A stretch of DNA of 64,000 nt from Clostridia bacterium (GTDB taxonomy: Bacteria; Bacillota; Peptococcia; DRI-13; UBA5745): positions 1 through 64,000 of the forward strand of contig JAHDMJ010000024.1 in the NCBI GenBank assembly GCA_018436095.1. Reading direction: 5' to 3'. Each line of letters starts with the position of its first letter. The first letter of the stretch is position 1. Shown piece by piece: positions 9,676-17,266 of this stretch. Both the position numbers and the translations under genes were made by a program. The notes under the pieces were generated by a model. That model was given only the letters and a program-made list of their open reading frames with translations, was not told the origin of the DNA and did no database searches.

Positions 9676-10010
9676 TGGCCGGCCCCTCCTTCCTTGCGGT
9701 CGCGGATAACCTCGCATTCATGCTCCAGCTCGGCAGCAGTCTGGAACTCCACCCTGGTGACCAGATGACTGGCTACCGGGTTGGTAAACCAGAGGAAGAT
9801 AATGATGAGTATCAGCTTAAAAGCAGCAAAGCTGAAGCCCTCCAGCACAGCTAAGCCCGACAAAAACAGCATAGCCCCTAAAGTATCGCATTTGGCGGCT
9901 ACATGGATTCTATTCAATACGTAGCGAAAGCGAAAAATACCCAAGGTGGCCACGGCCAATACAAAGAGGCCGGCCCCCATCAATAAGGCAGCCAATACCG
10001 TTCTGATCAT
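9672..10010 (-). CDS. mrpG: Mrp antiporter subunit G
   Basis: A 112-residue membrane protein with three hydrophobic segments and the MrpG pattern GIFRFRYVLNRIHVAAKCDTLG early, followed by a conserved FLWFTNPVASHLV segment. It overlaps mrpF upstream and the DUF4040 gene downstream by 4 bp each. Needed for assembly of the Mrp complex in characterised bacteria; it has no known separate activity. Confidence 0.9.
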   Translation of the reverse strand: MIRTVLAALLMGAGLFVLAVATLGIFRFRYVLNRIHVAAKCDTLGAMLFLSGLAVLEGFSFAAFKLILIIIFLWFTNPVASHLVTRVEFQTAAELEHECEVIRDRKEGGAGQ

Positions 10011-10384
10011 AAAGTCCCTCCGCTGCCGGAGCCATTGAGGCTGCCGGTTTCCTCGCCCCTATCCGCCACCAGGGAAGCGCCAGGGTCTGGGGCAGACTTT
10101 TTGCGGTTGTAAGCCGTCATATAGGTTTTTGAAAGCACCACCACCGCCAAAAAGCTAATCAAAGCATAAATCAGGCAGACATCCAGCAAATAAGGCTCCT
10201 TCAAAAACAGGGACAGGGCGGCAATCAGCAAAATCGTTTTTGTCCCGATCATATTGACGGCCACTACCCGGTCGGTAAATTTAGGCCCCAAAATACCCCG
10301 CAGCAAACAAAAGCCCAGGGTAATACTTAAAAAAATCAAAGAAAACAACAGAAGATGCCGGCTGGCGGCAGATAAAAGGCCCAT
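10007..10384 (-). CDS. mrpF: Mrp antiporter subunit F
   Basis: A 125-residue membrane protein with the MrpF signature GPKFTDRVVAVNMIGTKT and DVCLIYALISFLAVVVLS. It has a longer hydrophilic Gly/Ser-rich tail than most MrpF proteins (usually about 90 residues). It overlaps mrpE by one base and mrpG by 4 bases. The order E-F-G is canonical. Confidence 0.9.
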   Translation of the reverse strand: MGLLSAASRHLLLFSLIFLSITLGFCLLRGILGPKFTDRVVAVNMIGTKTILLIAALSLFLKEPYLLDVCLIYALISFLAVVVLSKTYMTAYNRKKSAPDPGASLVADRGEETGSLNGSGSGGTL

Positions 10385-10854
10385 CAGTCTTCATCCTCCA
10401 ATTCTCTGGCTAATTTCACAAATATAGAATTCTCCGCACTTTTAGCCATTTCCGCCGTCAGCCCGTGAACGCTGTATCCCTTGTCCGTCATGATTCCGGT
10501 AATAGTGCCCGGGGTCAGCGTAATGGAATTGGCCAAAAGCACCCGGGTGAAGGTTGATTTCACCGGCGGCTGAAAATGAATGATGCAGGGGCTGATCTCT
10601 ATTTTGGGGGATAAGACCAACCTGATTACCTGTATATTGGCCAGAATCATCTCCCAAATCAGCACCAGCATATACCGGATCAATTTGACCGCTCTTTTCA
10701 GCATGATTCTGTCTTTTTGCCAGTAATAGCCCATATGTTTGCGGCAAAAAAGACAAACCAAAAAAGCGACCACTATACCGCTGACGACTACGTCACTGGT
10801 CACCCTGCCATTTAACAATATCCATAATAAAAACAAAATCAGGGGCATAGACAC
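10384..10854 (-). CDS. mrpE: Mrp antiporter subunit E
   Basis: A 156-residue protein with an N-terminal hydrophobic hairpin and the MrpE motifs RYMLVLIWEMILANIQV, LLANSITLTPGT and YSVHGL. It is the first gene of the minus-strand antiporter operon, so transcription starts just above 10854. No Ni-Fe hydrogenase or NADH dehydrogenase catalytic subunits follow, so the module looks like a stand-alone Mrp antiporter rather than an Mbh hydrogenase. Confidence 0.9.
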   Translation of the reverse strand: MSMPLILFLLWILLNGRVTSDVVVSGIVVAFLVCLFCRKHMGYYWQKDRIMLKRAVKLIRYMLVLIWEMILANIQVIRLVLSPKIEISPCIIHFQPPVKSTFTRVLLANSITLTPGTITGIMTDKGYSVHGLTAEMAKSAENSIFVKLARELEDED

Positions 10855-10886
10855 CTCGGTTCCCTATTTGATGGCAACTATTTTAC

Positions 10887-10916
10887 ATTCTACAAGAAAC
10901 AAATAAAATCCTGCAA
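10887..10916 (-). promoter_or_regulatory. Possible sigma-A promoter of the antiporter operon
   Basis: On the minus strand TTGCAG (10916-10911) and TAGAAT (10892-10887) are separated by 18 bp, ahead of mrpE. Match to consensus is moderate and there is no expression evidence. Confidence 0.35.
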
Positions 10917-10942
10917 GGCTTTTTATTTTTTTGTCCGATTTT

Positions 10943-11578
10943 TCACATGATTGCCGGGATCTTAGTGTCTGTCAACAATTTTCTGCGCAGCCGATAGTCC
11001 GGCATCACCTTGTCCATCACTTCGTGGAAGCTTTGAGAGTGGTTGGGCACTACAAAATGAGCCAATTCATGGACAACAACGTACTCCAGGCAGGCTAAAG
11101 GAACCTGGGCCAGCATAGCGTTTAAGGTAATGATTCCTTTTTTATGATGGCAGCTGCCCCAGCGGCTTTTCATCAGCCGTACCCTGATCTGGGGCATCGG
11201 CACCTGCCAGGACTGGAAGCAAGGCAGCCAGCGGCGGCAAACTTCTTCAAAAAGCGGCAGACATGCCTGGGCCCGGGCTTTTCTTTCCTTGGCCGTAAGC
11301 CCGTTCCAAGCCTCCCCGGGGTCAGGGTTATCCTTTTGGCTTTCCGCTTGCTGTTTTTGTTTCAGCCAGACCCGGGCCAGCCAGGCGGCTTTTTCCCGGA
11401 CGAAGGCGTCGGCTCTGGCTGCCGGCAGCCGCAAGGGCAGTGATACGCTGACTTCCCCCTGGCGGTTAACCCGCAGATTGATGCTTTTGACCGCCTTCCA
11501 GCTAAGGGTGTATTCCACAGGACCTGTAGGCAATTCCAGCCGCCGCTGCTCCTGTTTGATCTTTTTTTGACCGGTCAT
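10943..11578 (-). CDS. YgjP/SprT-like zinc metalloprotease (DUF45, M48-like)
   Basis: A 211-residue cytoplasmic protein with the metallopeptidase signature HELAH at about residue 168 and a downstream glutamate in SFHEVM. Upstream it has the conserved RMKSRWGSC-like block (LMKSRWGSCHHKKG) that defines the YgjP/DUF45 family. Members are predicted zinc hydrolases and often lie near restriction systems, but none is present here. Substrate unknown. Monocistronic and convergent with nothing nearby. Confidence 0.85.
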   Translation of the reverse strand: MTGQKKIKQEQRRLELPTGPVEYTLSWKAVKSINLRVNRQGEVSVSLPLRLPAARADAFVREKAAWLARVWLKQKQQAESQKDNPDPGEAWNGLTAKERKARAQACLPLFEEVCRRWLPCFQSWQVPMPQIRVRLMKSRWGSCHHKKGIITLNAMLAQVPLACLEYVVVHELAHFVVPNHSQSFHEVMDKVMPDYRLRRKLLTDTKIPAIM

Positions 11579-11641
11579 TTCCTGCTCCCATCGTCTTTCT
11601 ATTGTTCACCTAATGTTCATTATATATTTACTCCGCTTTCA

Positions 11642-11671
11642 TTGACAAATAATATTATAGCTTATATTATT
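11642..11671 (+). promoter_or_regulatory. Promoter with overlapping palindromic operator for the marR-ftsH operon
   Basis: TTGACA (11642-11647), 17 bp, then TATTAT (11665-11670). A perfect 8-bp dyad AATAATAT / ATATTATT occupies 11648-11655 and 11664-11671, covering the spacer and -10. This is the expected position for autorepression by the MarR-type protein encoded just downstream (inference). Confidence 0.7.
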
Positions 11672-11747
11672 TATATTATATAATGAATATTGCGGATAAT
11701 TGTTTTGCAGATACTTGTTTTTAGAATGGATACGGAGGTGCTTTTTG

Positions 11748-12221
11748 GTGAATATTGCAGAGTATCAAGGAACCTTACTGCATTTGCTGGGTCAGATCAA
11801 TCAGAATATGGCTGGTATTTTTCCTTGCTTCTACTCGATTTATGATTTAACCCCTGCCCAGGCCAAACCCTTGGCCATCTTGCGGCAGGAAGGAGATATG
11901 ACGCTGGGCGATTTAAGCCGTCATCTGATGATGGCCGGCGGCAATCTTTCACCTTTATGCAAAAAGCTGGAGAGCCTGGGCTATCTGACCAGAAACCGCT
12001 GCCGGGAGGATGAGCGCAGCGTTGTCATCACATTAACGGAAAAAGGCAACTCCCTTTTAATTAAGATTGAAGAAGACATGTCTGCCCTTTGCCAGGCCGC
12101 CTTCACTCAGCAGACTGAGGAAGACTTAGCTTCCATTATTACCGGGCTAACGAAGCTCAACGCTTTGCTTACGGGCCTTAAAGATAATTTAAATAAAGGA
12201 GCGCAACACAATGAAACATGA
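11748..12221 (+). CDS. MarR-family transcriptional regulator
   Basis: A 157-residue protein with a winged helix: LTPAQAKPLAIL, recognition region NLSPLCKKLESLGYLTR and wing DERSVVITLTEKG. I start it at GTG 11748, 7 bp after GGAGGTG; an earlier ATG at 11700 lies in the leader without a site. It overlaps ftsH by 11 bp, so the two are co-expressed. Likely binds the dyad over its own promoter, sensing an unknown ligand. Coupling a MarR protein to a membrane protease suggests stress- or compound-induced proteolysis (inference). Confidence 0.85.
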   Translation: MNIAEYQGTLLHLLGQINQNMAGIFPCFYSIYDLTPAQAKPLAILRQEGDMTLGDLSRHLMMAGGNLSPLCKKLESLGYLTRNRCREDERSVVITLTEKGNSLLIKIEEDMSALCQAAFTQQTEEDLASIITGLTKLNALLTGLKDNLNKGAQHNET

Positions 12222-14037
12222 GAAACCTTCTAAGCCTCTGCTGTATTATTACGGCATTGCCATGCTGATCTGGCTTTTGCTTAATCTCTTTGTTTTCCCC
12301 CTGTTTAACAAGCCGGCGGTGGAAAATGTAGCTTATACCACTTTTGTCAATATGCTGTACCAAAAACAGGTGTCGGAAGTGGAAGTCACCTCTACGCAAA
12401 TCGCCTTTCGTTCCAATATTGAGCAAGACGGCAAGACTTACGTCACCGTGCCCATGAACGATCCCGGCCTGGTGGACCGGCTGGTGGCCTCCGGCGCCGA
12501 ATCCAAACAAATCCTGCCGAAGCAGATGTCCCCTTTGGTGAGCTGGGTGCTGACCCTGGCCATTTTTATTGTTATGGGCCAAGTCCTTTCCCGTTATATG
12601 ATGAAGAAAATGGGAGGCGGCACCGGTAATTTTATGTCTTTCGGCAAGAGCAACGCCAGAGTCTATGTGCCTGCTCAAACCGGCAAAACCTTTGCCGATG
12701 TGGCAGGGCAGGATGAAGCCAAAGAGGCTCTGCAGGAAATCGTGGATTTTCTCCACGAGCCTGGCAAATACACAAAAATCGGGGCTACCTTGCCCAAGGG
12801 CGCTTTGCTGGTAGGACCTCCCGGTACCGGTAAAACCCTGTTGGCTCAGGCCGCAGCCGGCGAGGCTAACGTACCCTTCTTCTCCATTTCCGGCTCGGAA
12901 TTTGTGGAAATGTTTGTCGGTATGGGCGCCGCCAAGGTAAGGGATCTTTTCAAGCAAGCCAATGAAAAAGCCCCTTGTATTGTATTTATCGACGAAATCG
13001 ACACCATCGGCAAGCGCCGGGATAATATGTCCGGCCTCGGCGGCAACGACGAAAGAGAACAGACCCTGAACCAGCTGCTGACGGAAATGGACGGTTTCGA
13101 CGGCAAAAAAGGCGTGGTCATTCTGGCGGCCACCAACCGGCCGGATTCCCTGGATAAAGCTTTGCTGCGGCCCGGCCGTTTTGACCGGCGGGTACCGGTG
13201 GAACTGCCGGATCTGGCCGGCCGGGAAGCGATTCTTCACGTCCATGCCAAAAAAATCAATCTGGCTCCCAACGTGAATTTTAACGCTATCGCCCGGGCCA
13301 CTGCCGGCGCTTCCGGCGCCGACCTGGCCAACATGATCAACGAAGCGGCTCTGCGGGCGGTGCGCCTGCACCGGGACCAGGTGGAGCAATCCGACCTGGA
13401 AGAAGCCGTAGAAACGGTATTGGCCGGCTATCAGCGCAAAAACGCTGTGGTGTCGCCTAAAGAGAAGCAGATCGTAGCTTACCACGAAATCGGCCATGCC
13501 CTGGTAGCCGCCAAGCAAAAGGATTCGGCGCCGGTGACTAAGATCACCATCATCCCCCGGACCTCCGGGGCCCTGGGCTATACCATGCAGGTGGCGGAGG
13601 AAGAAAGCCGCCTGATGAGCAAGGAAGAAGCCTTCAATCGGATCGCCACCCTTACCGGCGGCCGGGCGGCGGAAGAGCTGATTTTCGGCTCCGTCACCTC
13701 CGGCGCCTCCAATGACATTGAACAGGCCACCAAGCTGGCCCGGGCCATGGTAACCCGTTTCGGCATGAGCGATACCTTTGATATGATGGCTCTGGAAACC
13801 GTCACCAACCAATATTTGGGCGGCGATACGGCCTTAGCCTGTTCGGAGACCACCGCTTCCCAGGTAGACCAGGAGGTTCTGTCCATCATCAAAAAAGCCC
13901 ACGCCAAAGCCTTAGGTATTCTGAAGGACCATGCTGCCAAGCTTAACGAACTGGCCCAATACCTTTTGGATAAAGAAACCTTGACTGGCGAAGAGTTTAT
14001 GGCTATATTAAATGAAAAGGAGGAGGATAAGGAATGA
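12211..14037 (+). CDS. ftsH: ATP-dependent zinc metalloprotease FtsH
   Basis: A 608-residue AAA+ membrane protease. Two membrane helices (about 10-33 and 108-128) flank a small extracytoplasmic domain. Walker A GPPGTGKT lies near 202, Walker B IVFIDEID near 257, and the second region of homology [20 protein letters not shown] follows. The zinc site HEIGH is near 424. Start ATG has AAAGGAG upstream. It degrades unassembled or damaged membrane proteins. Being under a MarR regulator and away from the usual tilS-hpt context suggests a second, inducible FtsH, though a paralogue cannot be checked here. Confidence 0.93.
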   Translation: MKHEKPSKPLLYYYGIAMLIWLLLNLFVFPLFNKPAVENVAYTTFVNMLYQKQVSEVEVTSTQIAFRSNIEQDGKTYVTVPMNDPGLVDRLVASGAESKQILPKQMSPLVSWVLTLAIFIVMGQVLSRYMMKKMGGGTGNFMSFGKSNARVYVPAQTGKTFADVAGQDEAKEALQEIVDFLHEPGKYTKIGATLPKGALLVGPPGTGKTLLAQAAAGEANVPFFSISGSEFVEMFVGMGAAKVRDLFKQANEKAPCIVFIDEIDTIGKRRDNMSGLGGNDEREQTLNQLLTEMDGFDGKKGVVILAATNRPDSLDKALLRPGRFDRRVPVELPDLAGREAILHVHAKKINLAPNVNFNAIARATAGASGADLANMINEAALRAVRLHRDQVEQSDLEEAVETVLAGYQRKNAVVSPKEKQIVAYHEIGHALVAAKQKDSAPVTKITIIPRTSGALGYTMQVAEEESRLMSKEEAFNRIATLTGGRAAEELIFGSVTSGASNDIEQATKLARAMVTRFGMSDTFDMMALETVTNQYLGGDTALACSETTASQVDQEVLSIIKKAHAKALGILKDHAAKLNELAQYLLDKETLTGEEFMAILNEKEEDKE

Positions 14038-14519
14038 GCGATATTAGGGCCAGCCAACCTATCCCCATGAGGGTGTCTAAGCTGATGGCGGAGATGCACT
14101 ATTTCATGGCCAAGGAAATGATTGAGCGTTTGGGGGAGAAAGAAGGCACTGAGGCAGTATTGTCTGCCATCAATAAAATGGCGGCTTCCCGGGTGGAAGC
14201 CATGCATAAAGACGCCGAGGAGCAGGGTATTGAGCCTTGGGGCAAAGCTAATTATATGAAGATTAAGGATTTTGCCACTCCCGACTGGCAGCGGGATGAA
14301 AAAGGGGTTGTTACTTACTGCCCTATGCAGGAAACCTGGGCTCAATACGGTGAGGAAGGCATGAAGATCGGCGCTTTATATTGCGCCATTGATTACCCTC
14401 TGTATGAAGGCTTCGGCATGAAGCTGGAGCGGCCGGAGTGCCTTACCACCCCGGGGCAGCACCGCTGCGTTTTCAATTACACCATGATGGATAAGGAAGA
14501 AGCAAAAAAAGAAAAATAA
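14034..14519 (+). CDS. L-2-amino-thiazoline-4-carboxylate hydrolase-family protein
   Basis: A 161-residue cytoplasmic protein resembling the ATC hydrolase family (PF14196), with conserved aromatic and Cys/His-containing stretches near the end (GALYCAIDYPLYEGFGMKL and QHRCVFNY). The true activity of most members is unknown, so the name is only a family label. ATG overlaps the ftsH stop (ATGA), giving translational coupling in the marR-ftsH operon. It may act on a small molecule that induces this operon (inference). Confidence 0.65.
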   Translation: MSDIRASQPIPMRVSKLMAEMHYFMAKEMIERLGEKEGTEAVLSAINKMAASRVEAMHKDAEEQGIEPWGKANYMKIKDFATPDWQRDEKGVVTYCPMQETWAQYGEEGMKIGALYCAIDYPLYEGFGMKLERPECLTTPGQHRCVFNYTMMDKEEAKKEK

Positions 14520-14568
14520 GACGCTTTACGATCAGCGTTAAATGAAGGAGTTTCGGAAGAAATCAGGA

Positions 14569-14844
14569 TTAGCTGGCCTGATTCTCCGAGGCTCCTTCTT
14601 CTTTAATTGCCATCAGCATTTTTGCTACCTGATCCGGGCAGGAGGTATTCTTCCTGCCGCAAGTCACCCCCGCAAGCAAATCGATGATCTCATCTATATG
14701 CCGGCCCTTGACCAGCTGGCTTATGCCAATAGAGTTGCCGGCACAGCCCCCTTCAATAAAAAGCCTTTTGATTATACCTGTATCGTCAATTTCCGCTTGA
14801 AATTGCCGGCTGCAAACCCCCCGGGGTCTATAATTATATTCCAT
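14569..14844 (-). CDS. TSCPD domain protein (TIGR03905-like)
   Basis: A 91-residue protein with the eponymous TSCPDQVAKML motif near the C-terminus and YNYRPRGVCSRQFQAEI near the N-terminus. Related to the C-terminal domain of adenosylcobalamin-type ribonucleotide reductases, where Cys residues bind zinc. Stand-alone members are common in anaerobic Firmicutes and have no assigned function. The overlapping plus-strand frame has no family features. Confidence 0.75.
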   Translation of the reverse strand: MEYNYRPRGVCSRQFQAEIDDTGIIKRLFIEGGCAGNSIGISQLVKGRHIDEIIDLLAGVTCGRKNTSCPDQVAKMLMAIKEEGASENQAS

Positions 14845-15016
14845 TATTCTTAGCCTCTTTCTTTGAAATTACAAGTGCTATTTTAACCCATAGACAAGTC
14901 TAAGTCCATGTATGCAAGGAAGTATACAAAAAAGCAGGAAAAAAGTCTTTTCTTTGCCCTGTTAAAGGGGTATTATAGGAGTAATATTCTTGTTAGGAAT
15001 TAGGAGGCATCAGGTA

Positions 15017-16081
15017 ATGGATATCCGTGTTATTGAAAATATCAATCCTAAGGCTAAGCCCGATGAAAACAATCTGGGCTTTGGTGAATATTTCACAGAC
15101 CATATGTTTATTATGGATTATGCTACAGGCAAAGGCTGGCATGACGCACGCATCGTGCCTTACGGCCCTGTCAGCATGGACCCCTCCGCTATGGTATTGC
15201 ACTATGCCGTGGAGATTTTTGAAGGCATGAAGGCTTATACCTGCGCCGACGGCAAGGTTCGGATGTTCCGGCCCTATGCCAATGCCCAGAGAATGAACCG
15301 GTCGGGCCAACGTTTTTGTATGCCCGTTATACCCGAAGAGGATTTTGTGGAAGCCATCTGCCGCTTGATCAAGCAGGATCAATCCTGGGTTCCCCAGGCA
15401 GAGGGCACCTCATTATATATCCGCCCTTTTATGTATTCCGATCAGTCCAATGTAGGCGTGAGGATGCCCGATTACTTTAAGTTTATGGTAATTCTGTCAC
15501 CCGTTGGCGCTTATTATAAAGAAGGATTAAACCCCGTCAGCATTTATGTGGAAGACGAATATGTGCGGGCGGCCAAAGGCGGCACCGGTTACGCCAAATG
15601 CGGCGGCAATTACGCCGCTTCCCTGATCGCCCAAAAGAAAGCCAAGGATCTGGGTTATACCCAGGTGCTGTGGCTGGACGGCGCCCAGCGGAAGTATATT
15701 GAAGAAGTGGGCACGATGAACGTCATGTTCAAAATCAAAGGGGAAATCGTAGCCCCCGAGTTGGGGGACAGCGTTTTACCCGGCATCACCCGGGACAGCG
15801 CTATACAGCTTTTACAGTCCTGGGGCTACAAAGTAACAGAGCGCAAAATCGCCATTGAAGAGCTTTTAGCCGCCGCCCAATCCGGCGATCTGGAGGAGGC
15901 CTTCGGTACCGGCACCGCCGCCGTCATCTCGCCTATCGGCTTGTTTAATATTCACGGCGAGAAACTTCAGGTCGGAGACGGCAAAATCGGCCCGGTGGCC
16001 CAAAAGCTTTACGATACCCTCACCGGTATCCAATGGGGCAAGCTGTCCGATCCCTTCGGCTGGACTTATGAGATCAAATAA
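15017..16081 (+). CDS. ilvE: Branched-chain amino acid aminotransferase
   Basis: A 354-residue PLP-dependent fold IV transaminase of the larger type II group. The N-terminal region has the FGEYFTDHMFIMDY pattern, and the PLP lysine is in GGTGYAKCGGNYAAS with EEVGTMNVMF downstream. The start at 15017 follows AGGAGG; an earlier in-frame codon at 14990 is ignored. Interconverts leucine, isoleucine and valine with their 2-oxo acids using 2-oxoglutarate. Monogenic, ending at the palindromic repeat locus that may serve as its terminator. Confidence 0.92.
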   Translation: MDIRVIENINPKAKPDENNLGFGEYFTDHMFIMDYATGKGWHDARIVPYGPVSMDPSAMVLHYAVEIFEGMKAYTCADGKVRMFRPYANAQRMNRSGQRFCMPVIPEEDFVEAICRLIKQDQSWVPQAEGTSLYIRPFMYSDQSNVGVRMPDYFKFMVILSPVGAYYKEGLNPVSIYVEDEYVRAAKGGTGYAKCGGNYAASLIAQKKAKDLGYTQVLWLDGAQRKYIEEVGTMNVMFKIKGEIVAPELGDSVLPGITRDSAIQLLQSWGYKVTERKIAIEELLAAAQSGDLEEAFGTGTAAVISPIGLFNIHGEKLQVGDGKIGPVAQKLYDTLTGIQWGKLSDPFGWTYEIK

Positions 16082-16119
16082 GCCTTTTTAACCCCAGTAC
16101 CCCCGCCGGCTAGGAAAAC

Positions 16120-16325
16120 GTGCAAAATTGCAGGTTTGTCGTAGTTCGTTTGGGCAAACGGTGCAAAATTGCAGGTTTGTAACCCCTAAAATTCAGTTCC
16201 GTAACAAAGTTGGCCCGAAAAAGGGGTAAAAACCCTATTTTCGGGCCAAATCATATATTATAAACTTGCAATTTTGCTCAAAACCTCCTAAACATGTAAA
16301 CAAACCTGCAATTTTGAGCATCGCC
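16120..16325. repeat. Mirror-arranged copies of the 41-bp repeat unit (two reverse, two forward)
   Basis: Two reverse copies end at 16139 and 16180 (41 bp apart); two forward copies start near 16260 and 16300. Core forward reading is ACAAACCTGCAATTTTG. The arms flank a strong hairpin. It fills the space between convergent genes, so the whole region reads as an inverted repeat with diverged spacers. Confidence 0.8.
16210..16249. terminator. Bidirectional terminator-like hairpin between convergent genes
   Basis: TTGGCCCGAAAA (16210-16221) pairs perfectly with TTTTCGGGCCAA (16238-16249), with an inner AGGG/CCCT extension. The symmetric A/T flanks inside the stem could act in both directions for ilvE and the opposite-strand exporter gene. 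Confidence 0.6.
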
Positions 16326-16344
16326 ATCATGTGATCACTGCAGA

Positions 16345-16836
16345 TCAAAGAAAAACCTGCAGCATGCCGGCCACTCCATAAGCCGCCGCCGTCATGATCA
16401 CGCCGGCCATGAGTACGCCGATGGCAATAGCCGGGAAAGCTTCCCGCAGCCGCATGTTTAGCAAAGCAGCCACGCCGCCGCCGGTCCAGGCCCCCGTGCC
16501 GGGCAAGGGAAGGCCCACAAAGATGGCCAGGGCCCAAAAGGAAACCTTCTCAAATTTTAAGCTATGCTTGATTAATCTGGATTCGTACCAATGAATAAAG
16601 CCGGAAAACAGCGGAAACCTTTTTAGCATGTATAGTATCCGCTTGATAAATAGTATGATAAACGGTATAGGCAGCAAATTCCCCAGCACACTGATGATAA
16701 ATACTTTGTACCAAGGCATATTAAGAGCCGCTCCCAGAATCACCGCTCCCCGCAGCTCAATCAACGGGATCATGGAAACGATGAACAAAGCCGTTTCCTG
16801 CCCTGCAAAAGATAGCCACTCATAAATCGCCTGCAA
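16345..16836 (-). CDS. Small multidrug export family membrane protein (COG2426)
   Basis: A 163-residue integral membrane protein with about four hydrophobic segments, matching PF06695 (Sm_multidrug_ex): SMIPLIELRGAVILGAA near the N-terminus and the conserved FVGLPLPGTGAWTGGGVAALL. Despite the Pfam name the transported substrate is not established. ATG is preceded by GGAGGAGG. It stands alone, divergent from feoAB. Confidence 0.8.
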   Translation of the reverse strand: MQAIYEWLSFAGQETALFIVSMIPLIELRGAVILGAALNMPWYKVFIISVLGNLLPIPFIILFIKRILYMLKRFPLFSGFIHWYESRLIKHSLKFEKVSFWALAIFVGLPLPGTGAWTGGGVAALLNMRLREAFPAIAIGVLMAGVIMTAAAYGVAGMLQVFL

Positions 16837-16963
16837 TAATATCCTCCTCCTTTACTCGCAAATCCCGCTTTCCCATTATACACGATGAGTCAATAAAGAT
16901 ATACCTAAAATCCCCAAGCACCTCCATACAATTTTATTACAATTTCATGGACAAACTTTTCTC

Positions 16964-16991
16964 TTGCACTTTTTTTAATAATGGATAAAAT
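16964..16991 (+). promoter_or_regulatory. Probable promoter of feoAB
   Basis: TTGCAC (16964-16969), 16 bp, TAAAAT (16986-16991), about 45 bp before feoA. No clear Fur or IdeR box was recognised. Confidence 0.45.
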
Positions 16992-17035
16992 GAATTTGCA
17001 CCATTAAAACTATGGCTGATTAACGGAGGAAAATC

Positions 17036-17266
17036 ATGACTTTAGATCAACTGGCTATCGGGCAAAGCGCCATCATTACCGCTATTGCCGGCCAGGGCGT
17101 TTTGCGCCGGCGTTTGCTGGATATGGGGCTGACGCCCAAAACAAAAGTAACCCTGCGAAAAGCTGCTCCCTTAGGCGATCCCCTGGAATTGTTTCTGCGA
17201 GGTTATTCCCTTACGCTGCGCAAAGCGGAAGCGGCCAATATCACTGTGGAGGTGGTTGCTTCATGA
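17036..17266 (+). CDS. feoA: Ferrous iron transport protein A
   Basis: A 76-residue SH3-like protein with the FeoA features GVLRRRLLDMGLTPKTKVTLRKAAPLGDP and a final LRKAEAANITVE strand. It precedes feoB and overlaps it by ATGA (17263-17266). FeoA is thought to modulate the FeoB transporter at the cytoplasmic face. ATG follows GGAGG. Confidence 0.92.
   Translation: MTLDQLAIGQSAIITAIAGQGVLRRRLLDMGLTPKTKVTLRKAAPLGDPLELFLRGYSLTLRKAEAANITVEVVAS

Noticed and set aside
1222-10854. Membrane-bound hydrogenase (Mbh/Ech) operon
   Set aside because: Only antiporter-type subunits are present; no Ni-Fe large or small subunit or hydrogenase maturation gene is seen.
12178-13812. 544-residue minus-strand frame
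   Set aside because: Entirely antisense to ftsH, whose motifs are intact; composition (many His/Gly) is typical of a shadow frame.
14542-14853. 103-residue plus-strand frame
   Set aside because: Opposite strand encodes a recognisable TSCPD protein.
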